Shown one piece after another: positions 62,714 through 64,000 of a stretch of DNA of 64,000 bases (positions within the stretch are counted from its first letter, which is position 1; every line of letters begins with the position of its first letter). The DNA comes from Hortaea werneckii. Its lineage: Eukaryota; Ascomycota; Dothideomycetes; Mycosphaerellales; Teratosphaeriaceae. The position numbers and the translations under genes were made by a program. The stretch lies in the NCBI GenBank assembly GCA_037044905.1, contig JBAOKB010000020.1, positions 1,178,001 through 1,242,000 on the forward strand, written 5' to 3'. Below the pieces are notes generated by a model, which was not told the origin of the DNA, did not search any database, and worked only from the letters and a program-made list of their open reading frames with translations.

Positions 62714-63170
62714 ATGAGCGTAGTGGCGTAGGTCGCTAGGGATCAGATTCGGATGATCCAGGCGCATGGGCTGCGTAGCTCAAGCAGCTGGTGTCAAGCT
62801 ATGAATGATCAGCATGAATACTGAGGTAGTATCAATGAAAAGTTCTAGAAAGTTGCAACGGTACAGTCATGTTAGACTACCAGAATTTCATATAGCCAAC
62901 CTCGGTCGGCCCAGACCGGTTGTTGCTTACAGTTCAGCTAGATTCAGCTCCCCGCACCTGACCACTCAGGATACGTGTATTTGTTATAGACCGCGGTCCT
63001 TGCATATTGTGATCGTCTTCTCTTTCCATGGGGTACTTATATTGTTATCGATCAGACACGACATTCGCATAACAACAGTGTGACGAGAAACATTACGGAG
63101 CCGAACAATCTTCTCACAATCGCCACTCGTCTGTCGTCTGTTCAATTTACACGTTTACATCACTGCTAGA
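62714..63170. other. Intergenic region
   Basis: 457 bp upstream of the RDEL protein gene; nothing specific seen. Confidence 0.5.
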
Positions 63171-63965
63171 ATGAGAACCATTTCCTATCTCAGCACGGCC
63201 AGCCTGGCGCTCCTGTCCATGGCAGCTGCGGCAGAAGAGTCAGGCCCACCGGATGCCCTTTTCTCCGCGGGTTCAGAAGCGTCTCCGGAACAGGCCGGCA
63301 GTGAAGGCAAAGACCTGACCGATGCCCAGCTCAAAGAATATGATGGATCAGATCCCGAGAAGCCGCTCTACCTCGCTATCAACGGTACCATCTACGACGT
63401 CTCCATCGGTCGTAACTTCTACGGGCCAGGTGGCCATTACGGGCACTTTGCAGGACGAGACGCCAACCGCGCATGGGTGACCGAATGCTGGGATTCCGAA
63501 GCGGAGCTTACCCACGATATGCGTGGCGTAATCGACATGTTTATGCCCAAGTACATGGACGAGGAGCTGGCCGACGCTGCTGAAGGCAAATCCTCGGGCG
63601 ACTCGAATCTGGCAGGCCTGCAGGAGCAATCCCGCAAGCTTGTCGAGAAGTTCGGTAAGCCCTCCAAGAAGGAGCGGGCGAAGCGCAAGGAGAACGACAG
63701 GCCCGAGGCTGAGAAAGCGATGGAGCAGGCTTTGGGGAAGTGGGTGTCGTTCTTTGCCTCGAGTGGGAAGTATCCTGTGGTTGGGAAGGTGCTTCGTGAG
63801 GAAGGCTGGGAGAAAACCGCTCCAGAGCCGCCTGCGGTGTGTGAAAATGCAATGAAGAAGAGGCCGATCCGAGGTGGCGGAAAGTTGGATGCTGTTATGA
63901 ACGCGCCTTTGAAGATGGGAGGCGATGGTGGGATCATGCGTGACAACGACCGCGATGAATTGTAA
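63171..63965 (+). CDS. ER-targeted cytochrome b5-fold (MAPR/neudesin-like) protein
   Basis: A 264-residue single-exon protein. A signal peptide covers ~1-20 ('SLALLSMAAAAEES'). The heme/steroid-binding b5-like domain is about 48-125: 'LTDAQLKEYDGSDPEKPLYL', 'INGTIYDVSIGRNFYGPGGH' and 'YGHFAGRDANRAW'. This is the MAPR pattern, with tyrosines in place of b5 histidines. The rest is charged, with 'KKERAKRKENDRPEAEK' near 165-180. The protein ends DRDEL, close to HDEL/KDEL, so it should be retained in the ER lumen. Family knowledge: animal MAPR proteins bind heme and help sterol-modifying P450s; the lumenal fungal form is uncharacterised. Confidence 0.85.
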   Translation: MRTISYLSTASLALLSMAAAAEESGPPDALFSAGSEASPEQAGSEGKDLTDAQLKEYDGSDPEKPLYLAINGTIYDVSIGRNFYGPGGHYGHFAGRDANRAWVTECWDSEAELTHDMRGVIDMFMPKYMDEELADAAEGKSSGDSNLAGLQEQSRKLVEKFGKPSKKERAKRKENDRPEAEKAMEQALGKWVSFFASSGKYPVVGKVLREEGWEKTAPEPPAVCENAMKKRPIRGGGKLDAVMNAPLKMGGDGGIMRDNDRDEL

Positions 63966-64000
63966 CATAAATTCCGAATGCGGGATCAATGTGCAGCTAC

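Overview
This window is filamentous-fungal nuclear DNA, most likely from a plant-associated ascomycete of the Pezizomycotina. A Dothideomycete is my best guess from gene content, not a proven placement. The genes have short GT-AG introns of about 50-90 nt. They include a DNMT5-type DNA methyltransferase, a HET-domain protein, a CAP20/perilipin-like protein, secreted pectin- and ester-degrading enzymes and small secreted proteins. I support 27 protein genes (one cut by the left edge) and one broken gene. I saw no rRNA, tRNA, CRISPR array or intact transposon.

Layout. 1-18 kb: the 3' end of a GH128-type glucanase, a large RasGEF (Lte1-like), a polyQ orphan, an F-box-like orphan, a secreted GH43 enzyme, a six-cysteine secreted protein, a tannase/feruloyl esterase, and a divergent SDR/methyltransferase pair. 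18-25 kb: a GH28 polygalacturonase, proteasome subunit Rpn6 divergent to rRNA-processing factor Sof1, and a CAP20/perilipin-like lipid-droplet protein. 25.3-28.6 kb: a gene-poor stretch ending in a 212-bp direct duplication. 28.6-36.2 kb: HET-domain protein, F-box/2EXR-like orphan, mitochondrial Mtf2-like protein and the WD40 DNA-damage protein Cmr1. 36.8-43.7 kb: a single-exon DNMT5 (C5 methyltransferase, zinc-binding region, SNF2 helicase with inserted RING). Two minisatellites lie upstream of it. 45-57 kb: ACS-family MFS transporter, stand-alone cytochrome b5, GT32 glycosyltransferase, 2H phosphoesterase-like protein, a second GH28 enzyme, ER DnaJ protein (Scj1-like, KHDEL end) and a DUF1993 protein. 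57.4-64 kb: Vac7-like vacuolar protein, a decayed small secreted protein gene, and an ER-targeted cytochrome-b5-fold protein ending in RDEL.

How the genes work together. Housekeeping genes (Rpn6, Sof1, Cmr1, Mtf2, Scj1, Vac7, Lte1) are interleaved with a secreted plant-cell-wall set (GH128, GH43, tannase/feruloyl esterase, two GH28) and small secreted proteins. There is no obvious secondary-metabolite cluster. The most notable parts are DNMT5 with its upstream tandem repeats carrying paired E-box-like sites, the candidate effector and its decayed counterpart, the GH28 with a changed catalytic motif, and the two ER-lumen proteins with C-terminal retrieval signals.

Exon boundaries were placed by eye from GT/AG sites, reading frame and family conservation. 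Start codons are the first ATG that gives a family-like N-terminus.
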